64,000 nt of DNA from Clostridium sp. AM58-1XD (lineage in GTDB: Bacteria; Bacillota; Clostridia; Lachnospirales; Lachnospiraceae), in NCBI RefSeq assembly GCF_003464085.1, contig NZ_QSDR01000006.1, positions 62,001 to 126,000 on the forward strand, in the 5' to 3' direction. The notes below the pieces were generated by a model, which made no database searches, had not been told where the DNA came from, and worked only from the letters and a program-made list of their open reading frames with translations. The translations under genes and the position numbers were made by a program. Below are positions 17,613-26,205 of this stretch, piece by piece. Numbering within the stretch: the first letter of the stretch is position 1; each line of letters starts with the position of its first letter.

Positions 17613-18347
17613 TTAGTTGATGCCATCCCAGAAATAAGCTGAGAATTCCTGAGGAGGATTTGCAAATTTTCTCTTCTTGCTATGGCAGATTCCTGTTTCC
17701 ACCATCATCTCAGCCACTTTTACTGTAACGGTAACAGGATCGAGTACCGGAAGTCCTACCAGTTCCTGAAGTGCCTCGTCATATCCGCAGAGTCCTGCAC
17801 AGCCGAGAACAACTACTTCCGCTCCGTCTTCATCTACGATCTTCAGAATCTCATCCTTCAACTGATTTAATGTAACATCACGATCAGTAACACATTTCTC
17901 AACGTTCACGTTGATTCCTCTTACGGAAGCACATTTGTCCTGCAGACGGTACAGACGAACCAGATCCTCCTGATATGGGATAAACTGTTTCAGCATGGTA
18001 AGTACCGTATACTTGTGTCCAAGAAGGCATGCCAGTGTCTGAGTCGTCTCAGAAATGCTGAGTACTGGGATAGATAACGCCTCTTTCAGTGCGAAAACGC
18101 CTACATTTCCAAAGCCTGCAAGCACAAGGGCATCTGGATGAATCTCATCAACCTTTTCCAGAATCGCACGGATAAAACTCCATACGGACTGATAGTCTGC
18201 AAAACCGCAATCAATATTTTTCGTTCCCTTCGGATTTGTCAGCGGAATCAGTTCCGTATTTGGATCTGTCACCTTTCTTTTGGCCGACTCCATAATAATT
18301 CCTGTTACGATTTCTGAGCTGTTTGGATTTGCTACTAAAATTTTCAT
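17613..18347 (-). CDS. Asp/Glu/hydantoin racemase superfamily protein, copy 1
   Basis: 244 residues starting MKILVANPNSSEIVTGII, the usual first strand of hydantoin racemase/AroM-like proteins. The second catalytic cysteine is present in VVVLGCAGLCGYDE, but at the first cysteine position the protein reads LVLAGFGNVGVFALKE, with glycine instead of cysteine. Two-base racemases need both cysteines; enzymes with one cysteine in this superfamily can be decarboxylases or isomerases. It is the third gene in the hydantoinase-FAH-racemase-permease row. The start codon follows AAAGGAGAA. The family is sure; the reaction is unknown. Confidence 0.85.
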   Translation of the reverse strand: MKILVANPNSSEIVTGIIMESAKRKVTDPNTELIPLTNPKGTKNIDCGFADYQSVWSFIRAILEKVDEIHPDALVLAGFGNVGVFALKEALSIPVLSISETTQTLACLLGHKYTVLTMLKQFIPYQEDLVRLYRLQDKCASVRGINVNVEKCVTDRDVTLNQLKDEILKIVDEDGAEVVVLGCAGLCGYDEALQELVGLPVLDPVTVTVKVAEMMVETGICHSKKRKFANPPQEFSAYFWDGIN

Positions 18348-18413
18348 ACTTATTCTCCTTTTTTATATGATTTTTTATAGTTTCTTTTCGCCCTGTCCGC
18401 TGCTGTTTCCGAT

Positions 18414-19025
18414 CTATACAACGCGGTTTGTGATTTTTCCAACACCTGGTATCTCAACTGTGACTTCGTCTCCCGGCTTCACCCCTTTGCCGTATCCCCC
18501 TGGAGTTCCTGTCAGAATGATGTCCCCTTCCTCCAGCGTCATAATTCTGGATATGTAGCTGATCAGGTATGGAATGTCAAAAATAAGGTCTTTTATATTA
18601 CCCTTTTGAACCATTGTTCCATTGATATAGGAATAAATCTCTATCTGAGAAATCGGTGTTTCCATTCTTGTCTCTTCACTTAAAGGCAGAAATGTATCAT
18701 ATGACTTTGCCCTTGTCCACTGTATATCTTCTTTTTGGGCGTCCTGAGCCGTCACGTCATTCGCTGCCCGGAAACCTCTTACGTAATCCCATGCCTCTTC
18801 TGCCGGAATATTTTTTCCCATTTTTCCAATTACAACTGCCAGCTCTGCTTCAATCGCCAGTTTATTTATGCCCTCCGGCCTGACGATTTGTTCCCCGTCC
18901 CCAATCACTGCTGTATCCGGTTTTAAAAACAGCAGCGGTTTTTCGGGAAATTTAGCCCCTTCTTCCAGAACCGTATCTTTGTAGTTCAGTCCGCTGCAAA
19001 TGATTTTTCCAGCTCTTACTTTCAT
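18414..19025 (-). CDS. Fumarylacetoacetate hydrolase-family protein, copy 1
   Basis: 203 residues, the minimal catalytic domain of the FAH family. It begins KIICSGLNYKDTVLEEG and has the metal-ligand acidic residues in KLAIEAELAVVIGK and the FRAANDVTAQDAQK segment, plus the C-terminal EGDIILTGTPGGYG. Members hydrolyse or hydrate 2-oxo-acids, or decarboxylate oxaloacetate-like compounds, with Mg or Mn. A second FAH homologue with an extra N-terminal region is at 26206-26996. It lies between the hydantoinase-like and racemase-like genes and is probably in the same transcript. Confidence 0.9.
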   Translation of the reverse strand: MKVRAGKIICSGLNYKDTVLEEGAKFPEKPLLFLKPDTAVIGDGEQIVRPEGINKLAIEAELAVVIGKMGKNIPAEEAWDYVRGFRAANDVTAQDAQKEDIQWTRAKSYDTFLPLSEETRMETPISQIEIYSYINGTMVQKGNIKDLIFDIPYLISYISRIMTLEEGDIILTGTPGGYGKGVKPGDEVTVEIPGVGKITNRVV

Positions 19026-19096
19026 AAAAAAGCACCCCCGTTTATCTTTTATTTTTCTTTCTATTACTTTTTCTATTTATTATCTTTTTCTGTCTA

Positions 19097-20452
19097 TTAT
19101 TTTTTTCTTTCTATATATTTTCCCCATCCTGGCTGTTCTGTTATATTACCGTCTTTTGCAACGAGATTCCCCCTTACGAACGTCATCACCGGCCAGCCTT
19201 TAAACATCCTGCCCGTATAAGGGGACCATTTCGCCTTACTCTTGATATCAGCCTTTGTATATGTATGTTCTTTCTCCATATCCACAATGACAAAATCGGC
19301 GTCTTTTCCGATTGTAAGAGACCCTTTTCTGTAATCCAGCCCATAAATTTTAGACGGATTCCAACTCGTTACTTCTACCATTCGCTCCATGGACAGAAGC
19401 CCTTTATTCACACCGTCTAAAAGTACCGGAAGCGTTGTCTGAATGCCCGGAATTCCATTCGGTGCGGCCCAGATGTCCATCATGCCCCTTCTCTTTTCTT
19501 CTTCCGTATAAGGGCTGTGATCGGAACCGATCGTCTGAATATATCCGTTCTCCAGCATCTTCCACAGTTCTTTTCGATTTTCCTCATCTCTCATCACAGG
19601 AGAAAATTTCAGATACGGCCCGTATTCCGCCATGTCTTTATCCACAAACGTCAGAAAATGAGGACAGCATTCCGCATATACCTGAACGCCCCGTCTCTGT
19701 GCGGCCCTTATTTCTTCCAGCGCACTGCACATTCCACTGTGCAGGATAACTGCTTTCGCGCCTGTAAGCTCAATATAATAGAGTGCACGTTTTACAGATT
19801 CCAATTCACCTTCCGCGCAGTGGGACTCGTGGTATGCCATTGGATCCACCCTGCCTTCTGCTTTCAGGCGTTTTTCATTCCAGTCAATCAGCTCATTATT
19901 CTCAGCATGAATCATGGCCAGACCATCCACTTTTGCAATCTTTGTAAGGATTTCGAAAAGTGCATCGTCCTTCACATATGGAAATTCCGCTACGGAAAAA
20001 CACATAAACATTTTTATGGATGTCGCACCTGTATTCTGCCACAGTTCTTCGATACAGCCTGTGTTGGATGAAGTTCCTCCCCCATGGATTCCGTAGTCGA
20101 TGATTCCCCGTCCTTCATATGCTTTAATCGTAAATTGATAGCTCTCTTCATCTACAATCGGCGGATTGTTCATGGGATGGGATATGGCTGTCGTCACTCC
20201 CCCTGCGGCTGCCGCTGCTGTAGCGCTCTCAAAATCTTCCCGCTCTGTAAACCCCGGATCCTGAAAATGCACATGGGAGTCGATCAAACCGGGAATGATA
20301 TATTTTCCGGAAGCGTCAATCACTTCCGCAGCCTTCATATCTTCGTCCACACCCGTAACTGCACAGATCTTACCATCCCTTACTGCCAGATTCCCCTGAA
20401 ACCTTCCCGTATGAGTTACAATCATGCCGTTTTTGATTAATTTATCCACCAT
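19097..20452 (-). CDS. Cyclic amidohydrolase (dihydroorotase/allantoinase/hydantoinase type)
   Basis: 451 residues from ATG 20452, chosen because AAAGGAGAAGG precedes it; the open frame continues upstream without a site. The metal centre is complete: HVH in IDSHVHFQDPG, the carbamylated lysine in ATSIKMFMCF, histidines in AMIHAENN and VILHSGM, and the aspartate in IGSDHSPY. This is a cyclic-amide hydrolase acting on hydantoin, allantoin, dihydroorotate or similar rings; its separation from pyrimidine genes argues against PyrC. With the adjacent racemase-like and FAH proteins and two KdgT permeases, a catabolic role for a ureido or lactam-containing acid is inferred. Confidence 0.88.
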   Translation of the reverse strand: MVDKLIKNGMIVTHTGRFQGNLAVRDGKICAVTGVDEDMKAAEVIDASGKYIIPGLIDSHVHFQDPGFTEREDFESATAAAAAGGVTTAISHPMNNPPIVDEESYQFTIKAYEGRGIIDYGIHGGGTSSNTGCIEELWQNTGATSIKMFMCFSVAEFPYVKDDALFEILTKIAKVDGLAMIHAENNELIDWNEKRLKAEGRVDPMAYHESHCAEGELESVKRALYYIELTGAKAVILHSGMCSALEEIRAAQRRGVQVYAECCPHFLTFVDKDMAEYGPYLKFSPVMRDEENRKELWKMLENGYIQTIGSDHSPYTEEEKRRGMMDIWAAPNGIPGIQTTLPVLLDGVNKGLLSMERMVEVTSWNPSKIYGLDYRKGSLTIGKDADFVIVDMEKEHTYTKADIKSKAKWSPYTGRMFKGWPVMTFVRGNLVAKDGNITEQPGWGKYIERKK

Positions 20453-20484
20453 ATGTCCTTCTCCTTTCGACCGAGTTCGCATTC

Positions 20485-20498
20485 TGTTCACGCGAACA
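20485..20498. promoter_or_regulatory. Inverted-repeat operator, site 1, in the hydantoinase leader
   Basis: TGTTCACGCGAACA is a near-perfect dyad (TGTTC/GAACA) 33 bases upstream of the hydantoinase start codon. A weak TTGAAA-17-CAGAAT promoter would place it in the spacer. Confidence 0.5.
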
Positions 20499-20608
20499 TT
20501 ATCTTTCAAAAAAAATTTCCTTAATTTTTCCAATTAACAGTATATAATATAATAGCTTTTACATAATTATTCTTTGATAATTTTCGAATAAATTTTCACA
20601 TCTTCTAT

Positions 20609-20624
20609 ATGTTCACGAGAACAT
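20609..20624. promoter_or_regulatory. Inverted-repeat operator, site 2, upstream of the hydantoinase gene
   Basis: ATGTTCACGAGAACAT repeats the TGTTCACGNGAACA core of site 1 with six-base arms, 124 bases upstream of it. Two copies flanking an AT-rich stretch with possible -10 boxes suggest looping by one regulator. The 370-base gap 20453-20822 holds these sites and the hairpin at 20638-20669. Confidence 0.5.
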
Positions 20625-20637
20625 CATAGAGGGAAAA

Positions 20638-20669
20638 TAAATGTAAAACATTCACATGCTTTACATTTA
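20638..20669. terminator. AT-rich hairpin downstream of racemase-like gene 2
   Basis: Perfect ten-base arms TAAATGTAAA and TTTACATTTA enclose a 12-base loop; on the minus strand the stem runs into a short T tract. It lies 150 bases past the racemase-like stop codon and could be a weak terminator or another operator. Confidence 0.4.
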
Positions 20670-20822
20670 TCACCTCTGTTGTTTATGAACTTATACTAAC
20701 ATATACCGACATATATGTAAAGTTAATTTTGTTAACCATGTGCACTTTTTACATTTTACACAATTTTAGTCTCTTAATATGAGCATATTGCACATATCTT
20801 CAGGCAGCTTTTTCCTTTATTT

Positions 20823-21569
20823 TCAGCAGGTACGGTTTAAGATGGCTGCCAGTTTTTCCGGAAGGCCCTTATTCGGCTTTAACGGAGGTTTTGCAAAGCT
20901 GCTTTCGGCTGCAATGCCAGGCTTTAATGCAACCAGTGATTCACAATGCTTTACGGCGCTGGACACTCCGTCTACTACCGGAACCGGCAGCTTTCCTTCC
21001 AGGTTTCTGGCCAGTCCTGCCAGAGGAGCTCCTGCCAGAATAATTACATCTGCCCCATCTGTATGTACTGCTTCCTGAGCCAGCTCGATCAGACGGTCGG
21101 AATAATCTTCCTGCACCGTACCTACGTTTCTCAGTGGGTCTTTCAGGGAACGGATACTTGCAAGGCGCGTTGACAGGTGGCTTCTCTCAACCGTTTCTCT
21201 GTACCAGGCAGTAATCCGGTCGGAAATGGCAATGATGGAAAATCTCTGTCCCAGCAGGCAGGCAGAGGCAAGCGCTGCTTCTGTCATTCCTACGACAGGC
21301 ACATCCAAAAGTTCTTTCATTCCCATCAGCCCCGGATCTCCAAAAGCTGCTACAACCATCCCGTCAAATTCTCCATAATGCTCTGCAGCAACACATGCTG
21401 TTGCATAGCCTGCAATTACGGATTCCATTCTCGTTTCAATATATTCTACTCCGAAGGGGGCCGTATCCATGAGAATCTCTGTATCTGCGTTGGCTGCCCG
21501 TTTCGCTTCTTTTTCGATTAAGTCCGTAACATCCTGGGATATATTCGGGTTCACTACTAAAATCTTCAT
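20823..21569 (-). CDS. Asp/Glu/hydantoin racemase superfamily protein, copy 2, lacking both catalytic cysteines
   Basis: 248 residues beginning MKILVVNPNISQDVTDLI after AGAGGAGA. Overall it matches hydantoin racemase-like proteins, with MVVAAFGDPGLMGMKE and VIILAGAPLAGLARN at the two active-site loops. In typical racemases these loops carry a cysteine each (ACFGDPG and LGCAG), but here both are alanine, so cysteine-based racemisation is not expected. It follows the KdgT-like gene by 81 bases under the TGTCGACA-controlled promoter. It could be a binding or decarboxylase-like relative; its activity is unknown. Confidence 0.85.
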   Translation of the reverse strand: MKILVVNPNISQDVTDLIEKEAKRAANADTEILMDTAPFGVEYIETRMESVIAGYATACVAAEHYGEFDGMVVAAFGDPGLMGMKELLDVPVVGMTEAALASACLLGQRFSIIAISDRITAWYRETVERSHLSTRLASIRSLKDPLRNVGTVQEDYSDRLIELAQEAVHTDGADVIILAGAPLAGLARNLEGKLPVPVVDGVSSAVKHCESLVALKPGIAAESSFAKPPLKPNKGLPEKLAAILNRTC

Positions 21570-21650
21570 TTCTGATCTCCTCTTAATTTTTTATATAAAT
21601 CTATTTTTATTCCGCCCCTGTATGCAATTTGAGGCTAGCGATTATTTTTC

Positions 21651-22643
21651 TTACCACTCCGGCGACTCTTCAAAATCACTTCTGTCAAGTTCACCGTACT
21701 TTTTCGTTATCATTTTATCCACCCATGTTGTAAGTACCGGGCAGAGAATTGCTGTTACAACACATGAGGTTGCAATCTGGGCCGTCGCTGTTGGAACGAT
21801 GCTCTCCAGTGACGGATCTGCTTCTGCAACAAACTTCGGCGTAGGAATCGCATTTCCTGCCGTATTTCCGACCGCAACGCCTGTTGCAAGAGGACGCTGA
21901 TGTCTTCTGAATACCATATTGAAGATGAAGTATGTGCCAAGTCCTGTCGTAATCAGCGTTACGATACCTAAAATAATTCCAGGAACGCCCGCTTTGATAA
22001 CTGCGTCCCATGTCATGCCTGCTCCCAGTGTCCATCCATTGAAAGGAATCAGGAACGGTGCTGCGTTGGAACACATATCACGGATTTTTTCATCCAGGTT
22101 GGCAAAGAGCATACCGAGGAAAAGCGGTACAAGTGCAGCTACAAGTGATTTGACAGGTATATCCGCCATACCGGATGCACCCAGTGCGATCATAGTCAAA
22201 AACGGTCCATCGTTCAATGCCAGCGGAGCGATCGCGCCTACGTCATTCGGAACACCATACTTCTTTGCCAGCGTTCCATACATTACGCCGTTTGAGTTCG
22301 TTGTTGCGCCGATCATGGCAACAGGAGTGATACCCAGGATACCAAGCGGTCCAAAGGCCTTACCAAGCAGGATTCCAAGCAGAGTGCCGATTACGTACTT
22401 TGCAGCCAGCATAACGAAGCCTTTTGCAAATGGTTCTCCTGCCTGTTTGATATCGATTGTAGCACCGGAACAGAACATGAACATTCCGACTGCTGTAGCA
22501 GCTCCGGCGTTTGAAAAAAGTCCTGAAGTGAAACCGCCGATCTTTAATGCTTCCGGTGCAAATGTATTGATCGTACAGGCCATTAAAAGCGGTATTACCT
22601 GCATACCTGCAGGAAACTTTCTGATTGTGTCAACTATCCTCAT
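21651..22643 (-). CDS. KdgT-family (2-keto-3-deoxygluconate) permease, copy 2
   Basis: 330 residues, intact, starting MRIVDTIRKFPAGMQVIPLL after GAGAGGG. It has about ten hydrophobic segments and the family motifs GAATAVGMFMFCSGATID, TTNSNGVMYGTLAKKYG, LALNDGPFLTMIALG and GNTAGNAIPTPKF. It is the first gene under a strong sigma-70 promoter carrying two TGTCGACA operators (22707-22749). The family imports keto-deoxy sugar acids by proton symport; the substrate here may be a different small organic acid because the partners are racemase- and hydantoinase-like. Confidence 0.9.
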   Translation of the reverse strand: MRIVDTIRKFPAGMQVIPLLMACTINTFAPEALKIGGFTSGLFSNAGAATAVGMFMFCSGATIDIKQAGEPFAKGFVMLAAKYVIGTLLGILLGKAFGPLGILGITPVAMIGATTNSNGVMYGTLAKKYGVPNDVGAIAPLALNDGPFLTMIALGASGMADIPVKSLVAALVPLFLGMLFANLDEKIRDMCSNAAPFLIPFNGWTLGAGMTWDAVIKAGVPGIILGIVTLITTGLGTYFIFNMVFRRHQRPLATGVAVGNTAGNAIPTPKFVAEADPSLESIVPTATAQIATSCVVTAILCPVLTTWVDKMITKKYGELDRSDFEESPEW

Positions 22644-22706
22644 AATGATTCCCTCTCTTCTTTTTAATCTCTAATTCCCCTTATGGTCTAAATGGTATAC
22701 CGTATA

Positions 22707-22749
22707 TTGTCGACAACTTCATTATAGGTATACTGTCGACAATTGTCAA
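22707..22749 (-). promoter_or_regulatory. Promoter with two TGTCGACA operators, kdgT-like copy 2
   Basis: On the minus strand TTGACA (22744-22749) is separated by exactly 17 bases from TATAAT (22721-22726). One TGTCGACA (22734-22741) lies in the spacer and a second, TTGTCGACAA (22707-22716), lies just after the -10 box. GGTATAC repeats flank both. This layout indicates repression, most simply by the divergent GntR protein. Confidence 0.8.
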
Positions 22750-22893
22750 GCACTTTGCATGATTTTTTTTTATTATTTTCCTCTTCTTTATCCATTTCGA
22801 CCAAATCTTTATGAAAACGCTTCCATTTCCTTGCAAATCCGGCATTTCCAACCTATAATAATCTTAATATCTCAAGAACTGGAAAGGCCTTTT

Positions 22894-23574
22894 ATGAAAA
22901 AAATAGATAAAAAAGTAGCTTATCATTTACAGGTATATAATATTTTAAAACATCAGATTATCTCTGGTGCGCTCGCCTCGGGCGATAAAATCAGTGAAAA
23001 TAAAATCGCACAGGAAATAGGTGTCAGCAGAAGCCCTGTCCGTGAAGCGCTCCGCATGCTGAAACAGGATGAACTGCTGCTTTCAACAGATTCCGGACTC
23101 ATCGTCAATCCTCTGGACTCCTCTACCCTGAGGGAAATTTATCAGTGCAGAATTGCTCTGGAATCATTTGCCGCAGGCCTTGCTGCACAAAATATTACGG
23201 AAAAGCAGCTTTCTATTCTGGAAGAGAGCGTTTTGCGCAGCCGTTCCTACCACAAATCAGGGCAGTATGACAAAGTACTGGAGGCCAATTCTTCTTTTCA
23301 CAGCACAATCAACAATCTCTGCGGCAACCACTCGCTCATTAAAATGATCGATAAATACAGTTCTCTCGTGGATCTGACGAAATCTCAGATCTTCACAAAG
23401 TACAAGAGGGGCGAGGAACCGTATCTGACTGAGCATGAGGAGATTATTGAAGCGCTGCGAAACCGTGACTGCGTGTTGGTGGAAGCGCTCATGCGCAAGC
23501 ACATAAACGGTGATTACTCCATTCATGTATCCCTGTTGAACCAGGCTGCTTCCTCCGGTGACAGCGGGAATTAA
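22894..23574 (+). CDS. GntR-family regulator with FCD ligand-binding domain, copy 1
   Basis: 226 residues from ATG 22894 after GGAAAGG. The N-terminal winged helix (about 8-70) contains the hallmark ISENKIAQEIGVSRSPVREALRML; the FCD domain (about 80-215) shows CRIALESFAAGLA and the histidine-containing EANSSFHSTI and HEEIIEAL segments that usually bind a metal and a carboxylate ligand. It is divergent from the kdgT-like operon; the shared intergenic region carries two TGTCGACA operators. It probably represses that operon until a pathway acid is bound. It ends at a strong bidirectional terminator. Confidence 0.92.
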   Translation: MKKIDKKVAYHLQVYNILKHQIISGALASGDKISENKIAQEIGVSRSPVREALRMLKQDELLLSTDSGLIVNPLDSSTLREIYQCRIALESFAAGLAAQNITEKQLSILEESVLRSRSYHKSGQYDKVLEANSSFHSTINNLCGNHSLIKMIDKYSSLVDLTKSQIFTKYKRGEEPYLTEHEEIIEALRNRDCVLVEALMRKHINGDYSIHVSLLNQAASSGDSGN

Positions 23575-23586
23575 GCTACTCAGACA

Positions 23587-23643
23587 AAAAGAGCGGGCAG
23601 CGATATCAAATTCTTTGGAATTTGCATCGCTGCCCGCTCTTTT
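23587..23643. terminator. Bidirectional terminator between the two convergent GntR genes
   Basis: Perfect 18-base arms (AAAAGAGCGGGCAGCGAT and its complement) with a further AAATTC/GAATTT inner pairing and A/T tracts on both sides. It serves the plus-strand gene ending at 23574 and the minus-strand gene ending at 23698. Confidence 0.9.
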
Positions 23644-23697
23644 CCTATTTTTTCCTGATTCTGCACGATCCCATGCAGTTATCCTAATGATAGAATT

Positions 23698-24363
23698 TTA
23701 CATCCCGGTTCTGTGCTGGATAAAACACTGGATATAGAACTCCTTATCTCCGGTAATATGTTCCCTCATAATTTCTTCTACTTTACCGCCGTCTCCCGTT
23801 CGAAAGGCCTTTATAATATCCATGTGCCCTTCCAGATAATCCTTCGGCCTGTTCATCTGTGAAAACTCCCGATTCCTGGCCAGCAAAGAGAGCGCTTTAT
23901 TCCGTTCAATCATGTTTTTCAAATGTTTGTTTGGACAAAGCTCAATTATCATATCGTGAAACTTCGTATTACAGCGGATGACCTCCTGCATTTTTTCCTC
24001 ATCGTGGTACTGTAGCGATCGCGCTACCAGCTGTTCCATCTGCTCTAATACCTCTTCCGTCGCTCTCTGGCACCCCAGCTTTGCCGCAAACGACTCCAAT
24101 GCAATCCGACAGTCATAGACCTCCATAACATCCTCGTACTCCATAGGATTAATAATCAGGCCGCTGTCTCCATTGACTACAAATTCATCCTGTTCCAACA
24201 TGCGCAGGGCTTCTCTCACCGGACTCCTGCTCACCCCCATTTCCTGAGCAAGGCCAAGTTCGTTCACCCGTTCTCCGCATTTCAGCTCACCATTCAGAAT
24301 CTTCTCTTTTAAAATCTCATAAATCTGAAGATGATAGGATACGCTCTTTACAACTTTTCCCAT
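23698..24363 (-). CDS. GntR-family regulator with FCD ligand-binding domain, copy 2
   Basis: 221 residues from ATG 24363 after AAGGAGG. It is closely related to copy 1: the helix-turn-helix reads VNELGLAQEMGVSRSPVREALRML and the FCD domain CRIALESFAAKLG, with RCNTKFHDMI and EGHMDIIKAF as ligand segments. Its own promoter carries a TGTCGACA operator (24400-24407) just after the -10 box, consistent with autoregulation. It probably controls the adjacent FAH-symporter-cupin unit, whose promoter has the same operator in the same position. The two paralogues may share or compete for sites. Confidence 0.92.
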   Translation of the reverse strand: MGKVVKSVSYHLQIYEILKEKILNGELKCGERVNELGLAQEMGVSRSPVREALRMLEQDEFVVNGDSGLIINPMEYEDVMEVYDCRIALESFAAKLGCQRATEEVLEQMEQLVARSLQYHDEEKMQEVIRCNTKFHDMIIELCPNKHLKNMIERNKALSLLARNREFSQMNRPKDYLEGHMDIIKAFRTGDGGKVEEIMREHITGDKEFYIQCFIQHRTGM

Positions 24364-24399
24364 AAAACCTCCTTCAAGCCTCTTATGTATCGTGTATAA

Positions 24400-24446
24400 T
24401 GTCGACACTGCATTTTTATTATAATAAATCGCATCTTAAAAATCAA
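24400..24446 (-). promoter_or_regulatory. Promoter with TGTCGACA operator, GntR copy 2
   Basis: On the minus strand TTGATT (24441-24446), 17 bases, TATAAT (24418-24423), then TGTCGACA (24400-24407) about ten bases after the -10 box. An operator at the start of the transcript suggests autorepression. Confidence 0.75.
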
Positions 24447-24490
24447 GAGCTGTATGTCAAGTTAATTAATCATATTGATTCATATACAGG

Positions 24491-24530
24491 AAAAGAGCGG
24501 TGAATTGTATAAACAATTCACCACTCTTTT
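24491..24530 (-). terminator. Terminator after the cupin gene
   Basis: AAAAGAGCGGTGAATTGT and ACAATTCACCACTCTTTT form an 18-base stem with one mismatch and a four-base loop, 14 bases beyond the cupin stop codon on the minus strand. Confidence 0.85.
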
Positions 24531-24544
24531 CCATTCAACTCCGA

Positions 24545-24913
24545 TTAAATTTCGTCTTTTTTCGTCTCGGAATATTGAATAACCGCGACGTACCTCAGTT
24601 CTACATCCCCGATATTCTCAATGGAATGGAAATAGCCATCCTGGCAGTGCGTCATGTCGCCAGGTCCCAGTTCCTGGATATTTCCGTTGTCGTTAACGAG
24701 GGCCTTTCCCTCGAGAATATAATATGTCTCAAAGTCTCCGTCATGCGTATGCTGCCCAATAGAGCCGCCTACAGGTATCATACTGATTCCGAACAGTCTT
24801 CCGGTACCGTGCATCTCCTCTTTTTCCAGAATGTTCAGCACTCTTGTCGTACCATTTCCACCTTTTAAATTAGGTTCCAGAGTGATGCTCATTTCATCCC
24901 GTCTTTTTATCAT
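24545..24913 (-). CDS. Cupin-domain protein
   Basis: 122 residues, a single small beta-barrel. Cupin motif 1 is GQHTHDGDFETYYILEG, giving two histidines and a glutamate as metal ligands, and motif 2 is GPGDMTHCQDGYFHSIEN with the last histidine. It starts at ATG 24913 after GGAGG. It is the last gene after the FAH hydrolase and dicarboxylate symporter, so it may be an isomerase, mutarotase-like helper or sensor in the same acid pathway. Nothing in the sequence fixes the reaction. Confidence 0.88.
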   Translation of the reverse strand: MIKRRDEMSITLEPNLKGGNGTTRVLNILEKEEMHGTGRLFGISMIPVGGSIGQHTHDGDFETYYILEGKALVNDNGNIQELGPGDMTHCQDGYFHSIENIGDVELRYVAVIQYSETKKDEI

Positions 24914-24925
24914 AATATCCTCCTT

Positions 24926-26182
24926 TTAATCGTAAGCCACTATTTTCTTTTCATTGTAAACATCCCGGTCCAGTTCGCCCAGCTTGTCTGCAACAAGCAA
25001 TCCCAGCAGAACATCTACGTCTACGTTGTTCAGTGTACGGAACATGCCTGAGAACCAGTCGATCCCTACCAGAACGATAAAGCTTTCCGGTGCCAGTCCC
25101 ATAGAGGTAGCCAGGAATGTATATGTGATGATAACTCCGCCAGGAACAACAATTGTTCCCATACACATCAGGCAGGAGAACAGAATCGCCATAATGAGTT
25201 CTTTTCCGCTTAGTACTACGCCGGAAGACTGCGCCATAAAGAGAATTGCAAGGACGTAACATGTAACTCCGCCGCTGCTGTTCATCGCCATGGTGATCGG
25301 GCCTGTAAAGTCCGCAATGCGCCTGCTGACGCCGAATTTTGTAACCATATCTTCCATCTTGGTCGGAAGTGTAATTGCTGAAGATGTTGTAGTAAGTGCA
25401 ATCATAGACATTTTATAGAACTTTTTAGGCATTTTGAATAAGTTGATCTTACATTTGACTGATACAAATACACAGTATAAGAACAGCTCAATCAATACGC
25501 CCAGCAGCAAAGCTCCCAGGAATTTGACCATAGGGAAAATGACAGCGATACCAATTGCTCCGGTTACGTTGGCCAGCAGGCAGAAGATACCGATTGGCGC
25601 TACATTCATAACCAGTTTGATGATGTGCATGATTACTTCATTGAATCCCTTGATTACATCGTAGATAATGGTACTTCCGCTCTGTTTCGTATAAATTCCC
25701 GTCGCAACGCCGAAGAAAAGGGAGAATACGATACATGGAACGGTGGCGCTGGTCGCCATGGATCCGAATACGTTTGTAGAGACAAAGCCCAGCAGGGTTT
25801 CTGAAAGTGAAGCATTTGCAATTGTGGATGCTGCAACCTCTTCGCCTACCGTAAATGTGATACCGGCTCCCGGCTGGATAATATTGCCCAGGAACAATCC
25901 GATAACTGCCGAGATAATCGTAAAAATAAAAATCCATTTGAACGTATGAAGTCCCATTTTTCCGGCGCCGCTGTTCTCCGGATTCGATACTGCAACTGCA
26001 ACGGCCGACATGATCAGCGCAACGACACACTGCTGTACAAGGCGCAGGAATATATCACCGATCACCTTCAGGTTCGCGCACCACGGACCGACAATCAGTC
26101 CAAATACAATACCGGCTGCCGTAGCCAACATGATCTGATTTGTCAGGGACATTTTGAATTTTTTGCTTTTTGCTTCAGACAT
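24926..26182 (-). CDS. Dicarboxylate/amino acid:cation symporter (DAACS family)
   Basis: 418 residues from ATG 26182, chosen because GGAGG lies eight bases upstream. It resembles GltP/DctA-type sodium or proton symporters: about eight membrane helices, a serine-rich TTTSSAITLPTKMEDM hairpin, the MAMNSSGGVTCYVLA helix (equivalent of the NMDGT region), and VPGGVIITYTF in the second hairpin. It imports dicarboxylates or acidic amino acids. It lies between FAH copy 2 and the cupin, giving a transporter-enzyme unit under a TGTCGACA promoter. Confidence 0.9.
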   Translation of the reverse strand: MSEAKSKKFKMSLTNQIMLATAAGIVFGLIVGPWCANLKVIGDIFLRLVQQCVVALIMSAVAVAVSNPENSGAGKMGLHTFKWIFIFTIISAVIGLFLGNIIQPGAGITFTVGEEVAASTIANASLSETLLGFVSTNVFGSMATSATVPCIVFSLFFGVATGIYTKQSGSTIIYDVIKGFNEVIMHIIKLVMNVAPIGIFCLLANVTGAIGIAVIFPMVKFLGALLLGVLIELFLYCVFVSVKCKINLFKMPKKFYKMSMIALTTTSSAITLPTKMEDMVTKFGVSRRIADFTGPITMAMNSSGGVTCYVLAILFMAQSSGVVLSGKELIMAILFSCLMCMGTIVVPGGVIITYTFLATSMGLAPESFIVLVGIDWFSGMFRTLNNVDVDVLLGLLVADKLGELDRDVYNEKKIVAYD

Positions 26183-26205
26183 ACTCATATCCTCCTCTAT
26201 TGCCA

